The notes under the pieces were generated by a model. The model worked only from the letters and a program-made list of their open reading frames with translations. It was not told where the DNA came from and did no database searches. Below are positions 17,322 to 24,531 of a DNA stretch of 34,125 nucleotides, in pieces; position 1 is the stretch's first letter; every line of letters begins with the position of its first letter. The position numbers and the translations under genes are program-made. Source of the stretch: Pseudoruminococcus_B sp937901805 (GTDB taxonomy: Bacteria > Bacillota > Clostridia > Oscillospirales > Ruminococcaceae); assembly GCA_963560245.1 (NCBI GenBank), contig CAUWNS010000019.1, positions 1 through 34,125 on the forward strand. Reading direction: 5' to 3'.

Positions 17322-17729
17322 TTAGTGGCAGCCGGCACAGGAGGAACAGCTTCCCGTACATGCGGCCGGATCGGCTGTCTGCGGATCTTCCCCATTGACA
17401 GCCATCATCAGGATTGCGCTGATCTGGTTCATCATGGTATCCACTTTTGTCTTGGCCTCGTTATACCGCATCATATTTTCATTCGTCATGATTTTACTGT
17501 AAGCGTCTCTCAGTTCTTTGTCCAAATGAGCCAGGCGCTCGCTGTTTTTTTCCTCTTCTTTTTTATTCATTTCCTCGCTGATGGCAATCCGTTTCAAATT
17601 AAATTCGCCGATAGCGTCCTGCAAGTCCTTGTCGTTGTCATTTGCGGTTTTTGCCATCTGCAAGGTGATGTAAGCCTCGTCCTCCTGAATTGCTGTACCG
17701 AGATCGCGTGCTAACTGAATCAAATCCAT
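17322..17729 (-). CDS. YlbF/YmcA-family protein, RicA-like, with a four-cysteine tail
   Basis: 135 residues, mostly helical, of the Com_YlbF family (MDLIQLARDLGTAIQEDEAY ... ISEEMNKKEEEKNSERLAHL). It ends in a cysteine cluster, CTGSCSSCAGCH, with Cys124, 128, 131 and 134. In B. subtilis RicA (YmcA) and RicF (YlbF) form a complex with RicT that binds iron-sulfur clusters through conserved cysteines and affects RNA maturation by RNase Y, competence and sporulation. The position between miaB and mutS matches that of ymcA in B. subtilis. Which of the two subfamilies it belongs to cannot be settled by eye. Confidence 0.85.
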   Translation of the reverse strand: MDLIQLARDLGTAIQEDEAYITLQMAKTANDNDKDLQDAIGEFNLKRIAISEEMNKKEEEKNSERLAHLDKELRDAYSKIMTNENMMRYNEAKTKVDTMMNQISAILMMAVNGEDPQTADPAACTGSCSSCAGCH

Positions 17730-17744
17730 GTTTTTTCCTCCTAA

Positions 17745-19175
17745 TTATTCCAGCTCACCGAGCACAGCCCAGTTGAGCGCTTTGGTTATGGTGACATTGA
17801 CAAATTTCCCAATCAGGGATTCCTCTCCCGGGAAATCCACAATCACATTGGAATCGCTTCGGCCGGTGAGATATCCCTCTCCGGTTTTCCCAGGGCCTTC
17901 CGGTAAAACGCGCAGGGTTTTCCCAACCAGAGCCCGGTATCTTTCCTCACCGATTTTTTCCTGGACAGCGAGCAATTCCCGGAACCACTTGCCCTTTTCT
18001 TCCTGTGCAACGGGATCCGGCATATCATAGGCCTTCGTCCCCTTGCGCGGGGAAAAGATAAAGGTATACAAGGAATCATACCCGACCTGCTGGATTAAAC
18101 TCACAGTCTGCAAAAATTCCTCATAGGTTTCCCCCGGGAAACCAACAATGATATCACTGGTAAAAGAAACTCCCGGGATTTTTTCCTTTGCATATTTAAT
18201 CAGTGACAGATAACTTTCTCTGGTATACCGGCGGTTCATCGCATTCAGCACCCGGCTGCTCCCGCTCTGTACCGGCAGATGGATATGGTTGCATACCTTG
18301 TCGCAGCTTGCAATCGTATCAATCAGTTCATGAGTGCAGTCCTTGGGATGGGAGGTCATAAAACGGATGCGAAACTCCCCGTCCAAATCGTTGATTTTCT
18401 GTAAAAGCTGCGGGAACCGCACTCCGTTTTCCAAATCATTCCCATAGGAATTGACATTCTGCCCAAGCAGGGTAATGTCTTTATACCCTTTTGCAATCAA
18501 TTCCCTTGCCTCTGCCAGAATATCTTCCGGCTGACGGCTGCGTTCCCTTCCCCGGACATAGGGTACCACACAGTAAGTGCAGAAATTATTGCAGCCATAC
18601 ATAATGGGAAGCCAGGCCTTGTACCGCCCATCCCGATGGGTAGGCAGCCCTTCTGCAATCACGCCGTCACTCTGTGAAATTTCAAACACCCTGCGGTTTG
18701 AGGACAATGCCCGATAAAACAGTTCCGGGAACCGGTGCATGGCATGGGTTCCAAAAACCAAATCCACATAAGGATAGCTTTTTTTGATCCGTTCTGCGAC
18801 ATGTCCCTGCTGCATCATGCAGCCGCATAAGCCAATCAGCATGTCGGGATTTTTACGCTTCTGGTTTTTTAAAGCCCCAACGTTTCCAAACACCCTGTCC
18901 TCCGCGTGTTCGCGGATGGCACAGGTGTTGTAAAGGACAAAATCCGCCCCTTCAGGGGAATCCACAAGCTTATAGCCCATCTCTTCAAGCATTCCCTTAA
19001 GTTTTTCCCCGTCCGCCACATTGCCCTGACACCCATAAGTCCGGACAAATGCTTTTGGGTAATCCCCCTGAGTAAGGAAACGCTCCTCGCTGATATGATG
19101 AACAAGCAGCATAAATTCCCGCTGCCGATCCATCTCTTGAACGGGAACTGCCGTTTTCTGTTTCAGGTTCGTCAT
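17745..19175 (-). CDS. miaB: tRNA-2-methylthio-N6-dimethylallyladenosine synthase
   Basis: 476 residues from the ATG at 19175, which has AAAGGAA upstream; the open frame reaches 19247 but lacks a ribosome site there. The N-terminal UPF0004 domain holds the auxiliary cluster cysteines Cys49 (TYGCQGN), Cys85 (NTCAIREHAE) and Cys119 (GLCGCMMQQ). The radical-SAM motif CNNFCTYC has Cys195, 199 and 202. A C-terminal TRAM domain binds RNA. The enzyme inserts a methylthio group at C2 of i6A37 in tRNA, completing the modification begun by MiaA from the same operon. It is the first gene after the strong promoter at 19264-19292. Confidence 0.97.
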   Translation of the reverse strand: MTNLKQKTAVPVQEMDRQREFMLLVHHISEERFLTQGDYPKAFVRTYGCQGNVADGEKLKGMLEEMGYKLVDSPEGADFVLYNTCAIREHAEDRVFGNVGALKNQKRKNPDMLIGLCGCMMQQGHVAERIKKSYPYVDLVFGTHAMHRFPELFYRALSSNRRVFEISQSDGVIAEGLPTHRDGRYKAWLPIMYGCNNFCTYCVVPYVRGRERSRQPEDILAEARELIAKGYKDITLLGQNVNSYGNDLENGVRFPQLLQKINDLDGEFRIRFMTSHPKDCTHELIDTIASCDKVCNHIHLPVQSGSSRVLNAMNRRYTRESYLSLIKYAKEKIPGVSFTSDIIVGFPGETYEEFLQTVSLIQQVGYDSLYTFIFSPRKGTKAYDMPDPVAQEEKGKWFRELLAVQEKIGEERYRALVGKTLRVLPEGPGKTGEGYLTGRSDSNVIVDFPGEESLIGKFVNVTITKALNWAVLGELE

Positions 19176-19263
19176 GAATCCATTCCTTTCCAGGGCTTTT
19201 CCCAATCCAGCAAGACGGAAACGCCCTTTCATGACAAATTCCGGCATAACGCCGTATTGTTAA

Positions 19264-19292
19264 TTATACCTTTTTCCTGTGTTTTCGTCAAC
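19264..19292 (-). promoter_or_regulatory. Near-consensus sigma-A promoter of the miaB-to-divIVA operon
   Basis: TTGACG (19292-19287), exactly 17 bases, then a perfect TATAAT (19269-19264). Transcription should start near 19257, leaving a leader of about 80 bases before miaB that contains a short CGGC/GCCG hairpin. The intergenic gaps of the next eleven genes are at most about 35 bases and no terminator was seen before 7558. Confidence 0.85.
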
Positions 19293-19361
19293 GAAAAAAC
19301 AGGGACGAAAAAGAACCGGGGCAGTCCTCTTTCCGTCCTGTGGAAAATACTTTCACGGAAA

Positions 19362-19390
19362 ACAGCCATATTCTAAAAGAATATGGCTGT
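19362..19390 (-). terminator. Terminator after the small Cys-rich gene
   Basis: Perfect 13-bp stem (ACAGCCATATTCT / AGAATATGGCTGT) with a 3-base loop, followed by TTTTCC in the minus sense. The stem begins within the stop codon of the gene ending at 19390. Confidence 0.8.
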
Positions 19391-19593
19391 CACAGCAATT
19401 CTTTTTCTTCAAACCACTTGCAGGCAGGGGAATTCCGGTCTATCCTGGTTCCCTCCCCGATCCGATAATTCCTGCTGAAAAAGCTTCCCTTCTTTTTGCA
19501 AAAATAATACCCTCTCCGGATGTAGGTATGGCTTCGGCAGTCCTCGATACAAAAGCGGCAGTCTGCACAGGTCTTCTCTTCTTTATTCCTCAT
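19390..19593 (-). CDS. Small cysteine-rich protein, possible zinc-binding, function unknown
   Basis: 67 residues, not recognised. Six cysteines at about 9, 12, 15, 19, 32 and 58: the pattern CADCRFCIEDCR is followed by YYFCKKKG and PACKWFEE, which suggests a small metal-binding fold. The C-terminal half is rich in Arg and Lys. The ATG at 19593 overlaps the stop of the CPBP gene by 4 bases, so translation is coupled, and a terminator follows at once. Coding is supported by the coupling and the clean end at the terminator. No role is assigned. Confidence 0.7.
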   Translation of the reverse strand: MRNKEEKTCADCRFCIEDCRSHTYIRRGYYFCKKKGSFFSRNYRIGEGTRIDRNSPACKWFEEKELL

Positions 19594-20519
19594 GCCAATA
19601 TGTTTACAAGGACAAGGACCAACGTTGCGGCGGCATATACTGCCATTCCAGGATTACACAGGGCAAGCGTTGCCTTTGCTTTTCCAAAAACCGGAAGTCC
19701 CGGTTTCAGTTTCCGGAAACGATAAAAATTTACGGCAAATAGAACAATCGCCGAAATCATTAAGACAATGACGAAAACACCCATCAAACCGGCTACTACT
19801 TTCCATTTGGAGAGCGCCAGCGCCGGGAATACAATACTGCCGCAGAAGTTCACAAACATATGCAACCCCACTGTATAACCTATACGCCCTGTACGCAGCG
19901 CAACATAGGCAAACGCACAGCCAACCGCAAATGCATAAAACATCTGATATAAATTTCCATGGAACATGGCAAACAACAGGGAGGAAAAAAAGATACTGAT
20001 TGCCTCCCCATAGGGCTTTAACCTGTTTAAGATAATACCGCGAAATACAAATTCTTCAAAAAACGGGGCTAAAATGACTGAAAACAAAATGGTCACCCAT
20101 GGGTTTTCCGTGGCAGAGGAAACAGGGTTTGTGATTGGAGAACCCTTGAAAAAACCAATCACTTCATTGAGCCAGACAGAAAAATAATTAAAAATATACA
20201 TCCCACCCAGGGAAATCACAGCCCAGGTCATAATTTCGTCAATACGCATACGAAGTTTTGGCTGCGGGGATGCAGCAGGCACCGATTTTACAATCAAATA
20301 GAATACCGGGATTCCCACTCCATAAAAAGAAACTGCCGAAGCCAGATTTAAAAAGAGCTGTGAGGAAGCAATTTTCAACGAAATCAGCTGCATACCGACG
20401 ATCAAAAGGACGCCGAGCGCCTGCATAATAATCATCATCACCACACAGCCAAACGCCAGTATTGTACAGGTGCGTTTCAGCGCGCTCGCATTGTCCTGAT
20501 AGTCATACGGCTGCTGCAT
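19590..20519 (-). CDS. CPBP-family intramembrane glutamic protease (Abi/CAAX type)
   Basis: 309 residues with about seven or eight hydrophobic segments. The three CPBP motifs are in place: EExxxR as EEFVFR (Glu155, Glu156, Arg160), FxxxH as FAMFH (Phe183, His187) and HxxxN as HMFVN (His220, Asn224). The family includes CAAX prenyl endopeptidases and bacteriocin-immunity or processing proteases; in bacteria the substrates are mostly unknown. It lies 2 bases after the VOC gene in a four-gene unit, and no bacteriocin gene was seen nearby. Confidence 0.9.
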   Translation of the reverse strand: MQQPYDYQDNASALKRTCTILAFGCVVMMIIMQALGVLLIVGMQLISLKIASSQLFLNLASAVSFYGVGIPVFYLIVKSVPAASPQPKLRMRIDEIMTWAVISLGGMYIFNYFSVWLNEVIGFFKGSPITNPVSSATENPWVTILFSVILAPFFEEFVFRGIILNRLKPYGEAISIFFSSLLFAMFHGNLYQMFYAFAVGCAFAYVALRTGRIGYTVGLHMFVNFCGSIVFPALALSKWKVVAGLMGVFVIVLMISAIVLFAVNFYRFRKLKPGLPVFGKAKATLALCNPGMAVYAAATLVLVLVNILA

Positions 20520-20521
20520 AT

Positions 20522-20890
20522 TTAGCCCTCCTCCTCAATTTTCTGGATCTCAGTCAGGTATCCATTCGGGTCTTTCATAAAAAAAGAGTAAACCGGGAAG
20601 CGCTCATGGCGTTTCGGCGGCTGTACCAGACATTCCGGTTTTTTCCTCTTAATTTTCCGGTAATACTCATCCACCTCTTCCGCATTTCGCACATTCAGGG
20701 AAATACAAATTCCAGATGCCATTGGCCTGTCATCTTCATACCTACAAAAACCAAGATAACCATATCCACTGTCTAAAATAACACAGCCATTCATTTCGAG
20801 AAATACGGTAAGCCCTGCCGCGCGAGTATAAAAATCCACCGTTTCCTTTAGGTCTCTGCATGGGAAAAATACAATATTGGATGTCAGCAT
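20522..20890 (-). CDS. VOC (glyoxalase/bleomycin-resistance fold) protein
   Basis: 122 residues, one VOC unit of two beta-alpha-beta-beta-beta modules. It starts with FFPCRDLKETVDFYTRAAGL and ends with YSFFMKDPNGYLTEIQKIEE, the usual first and last strands; the C-terminal Glu is a common metal ligand. Such proteins are metal-dependent lyases, dioxygenases or drug-binding proteins; the sequence does not tell which. It is 19 bases after the EEP gene and 2 before the CPBP gene. Confidence 0.85.
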   Translation of the reverse strand: MLTSNIVFFPCRDLKETVDFYTRAAGLTVFLEMNGCVILDSGYGYLGFCRYEDDRPMASGICISLNVRNAEEVDEYYRKIKRKKPECLVQPPKRHERFPVYSFFMKDPNGYLTEIQKIEEEG

Positions 20891-20909
20891 GTCCTGCCCC
20901 CCCGAAAGA

Positions 20910-21734
20910 TTATTTCAGTTTTAAAACCGCGGTCAGCGGATAATGATCCGAGGGATATCTCCCCGCCTCGTTATAGCAATCCACTTTGGTTTCCATTACT
21001 TCAAATTCAGAAGAGACAAAAATATAATCAATATGTCCCTTGTTCTTTCTTTTGTTGACAAACTTTCCATGGAACCCATGATGAGTATTGACATACCCGT
21101 CGTGATAGGCTCCGCCCTCCAAATAGGCGTCTTTAAGTGGAATCCCATATTTTTGGGAACGCTCTAATATAATCTGGACGGTTTTGCTTGTCGGCCTTGC
21201 ATTCAAATCCCCCATCAAAATCATCGGGGTCGGATCGTGCTTCATAAACTCCGCCATGTGCCTTAAAATCAAATCTGCTCCCAAATGGCGCGCAGGGCCG
21301 CAGATATGGTCAAAGTGGGTATTAAACACCCGAATACGCCGGCCGCTGTCTTTCAAAAAAACATCAGCAACGGTACAGATCCGGGGAAACACGGCAAAAT
21401 AGGCGCGGCTTCCCGGAATATAGGGGGTTTTGGAAAGCCAAAACGTCTCCACATCGCGCACGTTTGCCTTTTCATCATTAATAATAATATCACTATGCTC
21501 ATTTTTCATCTGCTTATTGCGGCCCTCTCCAAAGATGCTGTACCCAGTAAGCAGATTACTGATATCTTCCCGCATGGACGGAAGCAGTTCCTGTACCCCA
21601 ATAATGGCGGCATCCGATCTCCTGATAAAAGACGCCGCCAGTTCCCTGCGGTATTGCCAGCGGTTTTCATTATCATGCCGGCTGTCACGGCGAAGGTTGA
21701 ACGTCATTACCTTGATTGTTGTTTCAGACTGCAT
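20910..21734 (-). CDS. Endonuclease/exonuclease/phosphatase (EEP) family hydrolase
   Basis: 274 residues from the ATG at 21734, preceded by GAGGTG; the open frame continues to 21791. Motifs of the DNase I/EEP fold are present in order: VMTFNLR with Asn13, VQEL with Glu49, NTHFDH, LMGDLNARP, and the C-terminal PSDHYPL Asp-His. Members cut phosphodiester bonds in nucleic acids, phosphoinositides or sphingomyelin; the wording of this sequence is like the metabolite-type exonuclease/phosphatase group rather than ExoIII. No signal peptide is evident from this start. It opens a four-gene unit. Confidence 0.88.
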   Translation of the reverse strand: MQSETTIKVMTFNLRRDSRHDNENRWQYRRELAASFIRRSDAAIIGVQELLPSMREDISNLLTGYSIFGEGRNKQMKNEHSDIIINDEKANVRDVETFWLSKTPYIPGSRAYFAVFPRICTVADVFLKDSGRRIRVFNTHFDHICGPARHLGADLILRHMAEFMKHDPTPMILMGDLNARPTSKTVQIILERSQKYGIPLKDAYLEGGAYHDGYVNTHHGFHGKFVNKRKNKGHIDYIFVSSEFEVMETKVDCYNEAGRYPSDHYPLTAVLKLK

Positions 21735-21817
21735 AAAAGGACACCTCAACAAAAAGTAAATTATACTCAAAACCTTATTCTTATTTTTCATCTCATTTTT
21801 TCTTATAAACGAATTTT

Positions 21818-21826
21818 ATTATATCA
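21818..21826 (-). promoter_or_regulatory. Extended -10 promoter candidate for the EEP-VOC-CPBP unit
   Basis: TGATATAAT on the minus strand (21826-21818) is a perfect extended -10; no good -35 lies upstream. A second TATAAT lies closer to the gene at about 21755-21760. Confidence 0.5.
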
Positions 21827-21866
21827 CTGTTTGGCGCAAAAAGATAGTGTAATCCTTTCCCATCTG

Positions 21867-21895
21867 TTGTAAATCTCATAAAACTGTTGTAAAAT
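21867..21895 (+). promoter_or_regulatory. Sigma-A promoter with a 10-bp direct repeat, upstream of the small membrane protein gene
   Basis: TTGTAA (21867-21872), 17 bases, TAAAAT (21890-21895). The decamer CTGTTGTAAA occurs at 21864-21873 and 21884-21893, two helical turns apart, covering both hexamers, which may be an operator or just repeat-derived. Confidence 0.5.
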
Positions 21896-21973
21896 ATTCC
21901 GTATCGTTTCTGTTTCGAGGAATCATGCGTATCCATTTGTAATTTTATCATCTTTTATAAGAGGAGGATTTTC

Positions 21974-22132
21974 ATGGCCAATCATCCCCAGGGAGAACCA
22001 AAAAAGTCCCAGAAAAGCCCTTTTGGAACAGAAGATTTTGAGCGGCAAAAGCCCTCCGTTCTGCGGATCATTATTATGACACTGGCGATTATCACAATTC
22101 TAATTGCCGTAGGGTATTTCTTCGGAAACTGA
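21974..22132 (+). CDS. Small single-pass membrane protein, function unknown
   Basis: 52 residues. The ATG at 21974 follows a perfect GAGGAGG. A polar, Lys/Pro-rich N-terminal part (MANHPQGEPKKSQKSPFGTE) is followed by one hydrophobic helix (about 31-49: IIIMTLAIITILIAVGYFF) and a short end. It is probably inserted with the N-terminus in the cytoplasm by the positive-inside rule. The pyrophosphatase-like gene starts 34 bases downstream, likely on the same transcript. Not recognised as a known family. Confidence 0.7.
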   Translation: MANHPQGEPKKSQKSPFGTEDFERQKPSVLRIIIMTLAIITILIAVGYFFGN

Positions 22133-22166
22133 CCGATTCCCCTAACCCTTTTTTGGGAGGTGTAAT

Positions 22167-22514
22167 ATGACATTTCATCAGGAGTTTTGGCAGGCGCTTG
22201 AGGATTTGCTTTTGACATCCGTCCTCGTCATTGACAGGCCAAAAGGCACCTGCCATCCCAGATTTCCAGGTCTTGTTTACCCAGTGGATTACGGGTATCT
22301 GAAAGATACTTCTTCTATGGATGGTGAAGGGATTGATGTTTTTATCGGCAGTGAAGAAGAGCGGCTGCCCGACGCCATTTTGTGTTCCGTTGATCTGCTC
22401 AAACGTGACTGCGAAATCAAACTCCTTATCGGTTGCACCGAATGGGAAAAGGACACGGTAATGCAGTTTCAAAACCAAAGCAGTTCCTGTAAGGCAATCC
22501 TGATAAGCAAATAG
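22167..22514 (+). CDS. Short inorganic-pyrophosphatase-like protein
   Basis: 115 residues against about 175 for a full family I pyrophosphatase. The core is recognisable: IDRPKGTCHPRFPG (22-35), YPVDYGYL (38-45), DGEGIDVFIG (52-61) and RDCEIKLL (80-87). Against the classical site, Asp52 and Asp57 are kept, but the middle metal aspartate is Glu54, the late Asp is Glu83, and the C-terminal Tyr-Lys pair is missing because the protein ends early. It may be a divergent enzyme with another phosphate substrate. The ATG at 22167 follows GGGAGG. A strong shared terminator follows. Confidence 0.82.
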   Translation: MTFHQEFWQALEDLLLTSVLVIDRPKGTCHPRFPGLVYPVDYGYLKDTSSMDGEGIDVFIGSEEERLPDAILCSVDLLKRDCEIKLLIGCTEWEKDTVMQFQNQSSSCKAILISK

Positions 22515-22538
22515 GGAAAGCGGTGGATCATCCCGTAT

Positions 22539-22576
22539 AGAAATCATCCCCAGCCGTTTGGCTGGGGATGATTTCT
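22539..22576. terminator. Terminator hairpin shared by convergent pyrophosphatase-like and lysA genes
   Basis: Perfect 17-bp stem AGAAATCATCCCCAGCC with its complement and a GTTT loop. It lies 24 bases after the plus-strand stop and 9 bases after the lysA stop. The T tract is poor on both sides, but the stem is very stable. Confidence 0.8.
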
Positions 22577-22585
22577 GTTTCCTGC

Positions 22586-23884
22586 TCAAATATCATTTTT
22601 CACCAAATCTTCCAAGGTTTCCCGCTTTACCGCAATCCGCGGCTGTCCATCCTTTACCATCACCACTGCGGGCCGCGGGATTCGGTTATAATTGGAAGCC
22701 ATAGAGTAATTGTATGCTCCAGTTGCTAAAACCGCAACAATATCCCCTTCCCGGATTTCCTGCGTACTCATGTCTTTTCCGATCAAATCACCGCTTTCAC
22801 AGCATTTACCTGCCAGGGTGACCGTTTGCGTACGCGGATCTCCCGCTCTGCCCGCTACTACCAGCTCATACTCAGACTGATAAAGCGCATAGCGCGGATT
22901 ATCCGTCATCCCGCCATCAATCGCAACATAGGTGCGCACGTTCGGAATCTCCTTGACGGAGCCCACCTTATACAGGGTAATTCCAGCCGGTCCTGCAATC
23001 GATCGGCCCGGTTCAATGATCACAAACGGCTGCTCCAAACCGAGTTTTTTGCAGCATCCTTTCACCACCTTGGAAACGCGCTCCATATAGCGGTCATAGG
23101 GCACCGGGTCGTTTTCCGGTACATATTTGATACCAAATCCGCCGCCAAGATCAAGCTCACGGATTATAATCCCTGTTTTCTCTCGAATCTGTGCCATAAA
23201 TGTGAGCATCACTTCTGCCGCATGCTCAAACGGATCAATATCAAAAATCTGGGAACCAATATGGCAGTGCAACCCAACCAATTCCACATTTTCCAGCTTT
23301 GCCACCGCTTGGACAGCTTCCATCGCCTCGCCTGTTTCAAGCGCCAGGCCGAATTTAGAGTCAATCTGTCCTGTCCGCACGAAACTGTGGGTGTGCGCAT
23401 CCACTCCCGGCTTGATACGGAATAGGATTTTTGCAGTCCGTCCCGCTGCACGAGCCATACCGTCCAGCAGATCCAGTTCTGTGCGGTTGTCAACTACAAT
23501 CCTGCCGACCCCCGCTTCCAGTGCATAGGCAAGTTCCTGCGGGGTTTTGTTATTTCCATGGAAAAACATCTTCTCAGCCGGAAAACCAGCCTGAACAGCA
23601 GTATAAATTTCCCCGGCGGAAACAACATCCAGCCCAAGTCCTTCCTCTGCAATAATCCGGCACATCTCCTTGCAGGAAAACGCCTTGCTGGCATAAGTAA
23701 CAAGCCCTTTTCCTCCATAGTAAGATTCCATGGAATCACGGAACATCCGGCAATTTTTCCGAATCATCCCTTCATCCATAACGTACAGAGGGGTTGCGTA
23801 TTTTTCTGCCAATTCCAAAGTATCCGCCCCGCCGATAACCAGATGATTTTTCTCATTTACGCTTAGACATTCTGAAACAAACAT
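22586..23884 (-). CDS. lysA: Diaminopimelate decarboxylase
   Basis: 432 residues. Catalyses the last step of lysine synthesis, meso-diaminopimelate to L-lysine, with PLP. The PLP lysine is Lys67 in YASKAFSC; the glycine-rich phosphate loop is DLGGGFG, with EPGRSIAG, the substrate-binding CESGDLIG and the C-terminal GAYNYSMASNYN. Fold type III barrel plus C-terminal beta domain. The ATG at 23884 follows GGAGG. It is 32 bases downstream of engB. No lysine riboswitch was seen, so it appears expressed with lon-engB. Confidence 0.97.
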   Translation of the reverse strand: MFVSECLSVNEKNHLVIGGADTLELAEKYATPLYVMDEGMIRKNCRMFRDSMESYYGGKGLVTYASKAFSCKEMCRIIAEEGLGLDVVSAGEIYTAVQAGFPAEKMFFHGNNKTPQELAYALEAGVGRIVVDNRTELDLLDGMARAAGRTAKILFRIKPGVDAHTHSFVRTGQIDSKFGLALETGEAMEAVQAVAKLENVELVGLHCHIGSQIFDIDPFEHAAEVMLTFMAQIREKTGIIIRELDLGGGFGIKYVPENDPVPYDRYMERVSKVVKGCCKKLGLEQPFVIIEPGRSIAGPAGITLYKVGSVKEIPNVRTYVAIDGGMTDNPRYALYQSEYELVVAGRAGDPRTQTVTLAGKCCESGDLIGKDMSTQEIREGDIVAVLATGAYNYSMASNYNRIPRPAVVMVKDGQPRIAVKRETLEDLVKNDI

Positions 23885-23916
23885 TGCCGCTTTTCCTCCT
23901 TTATTTCCAGTCTCTG

Positions 23917-24531
23917 TCAGGATTCTTCCTCAAAAGGCGGATCTTCTTCCACGCACTCTTCCAATATGGCGCGCAGCGGCTCCACCCCTTCCCCGGTTTC
24001 CGAAGAAAAGGGGATCATCGTAATCTGTTCCGCATAGGGGATCGTTTTGGAAAACGCCCTCATCCTCTCTTCAAACTGACGCCTGGACAGCTTGTCCCGT
24101 TTTGTCAAAACCACAATAAAGGGATAACCGCCTTCAATCAGAAAATCCAGCATAAACAGGTCGTTCTTTGTCGGATCATGCCGGATATCAATCAGACAGA
24201 CAACCAGTGCCAAATCACGGCGCTCATCAGTCAGATATCCCTCAATCAGACCTGCCCACCGCTTCTTTTCATCCATGGACACTTTTGCAAACCCATATCC
24301 CGGAAGATCCACCAGTTTTATCGTACCGTCAATATCGTAAAAATTGATGGTTGCGGTCTTTCCCGGGACTGCGCTCACCCTTGCCAGGGATTTGCGGGCA
24401 AGCAATTTGTTGATAAGGGAGGATTTCCCCACATTAGAACGTCCCGCAATGGCAATTTCCGGTACCGTACCCGGCGGGATCTGGGAAAACAGGCCATAGG
24501 AAGCCTCAAACTTCACATTATGGAAATTCAT
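23917..24531 (-). CDS. engB: Ribosome-biogenesis GTP-binding protein EngB/YsxC
   Basis: 204 residues from the ATG at 24531, which overlaps the lon stop (TGATG); the open frame extends 63 bases further into lon without support. G1 is GRSNVGKS (30-37), G3 DLPGYGFAKV, G4 TKRD. EngB acts in late assembly of the 50S ribosomal subunit and is usually essential. lon followed by engB is a common Gram-positive order. Confidence 0.97.
   Translation of the reverse strand: MNFHNVKFEASYGLFSQIPPGTVPEIAIAGRSNVGKSSLINKLLARKSLARVSAVPGKTATINFYDIDGTIKLVDLPGYGFAKVSMDEKKRWAGLIEGYLTDERRDLALVVCLIDIRHDPTKNDLFMLDFLIEGGYPFIVVLTKRDKLSRRQFEERMRAFSKTIPYAEQITMIPFSSETGEGVEPLRAILEECVEEDPPFEEES

Noticed and set aside
22092..22589. 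165-codon minus-strand frame across the pyrophosphatase-like gene
   Set aside because: Spans a terminator hairpin and is antisense to a gene with clear family motifs and a good ribosome site.
22586..23920. Possible lysine riboswitch before lysA
   Set aside because: lysA starts 32 bases after engB, leaving no room for a riboswitch.
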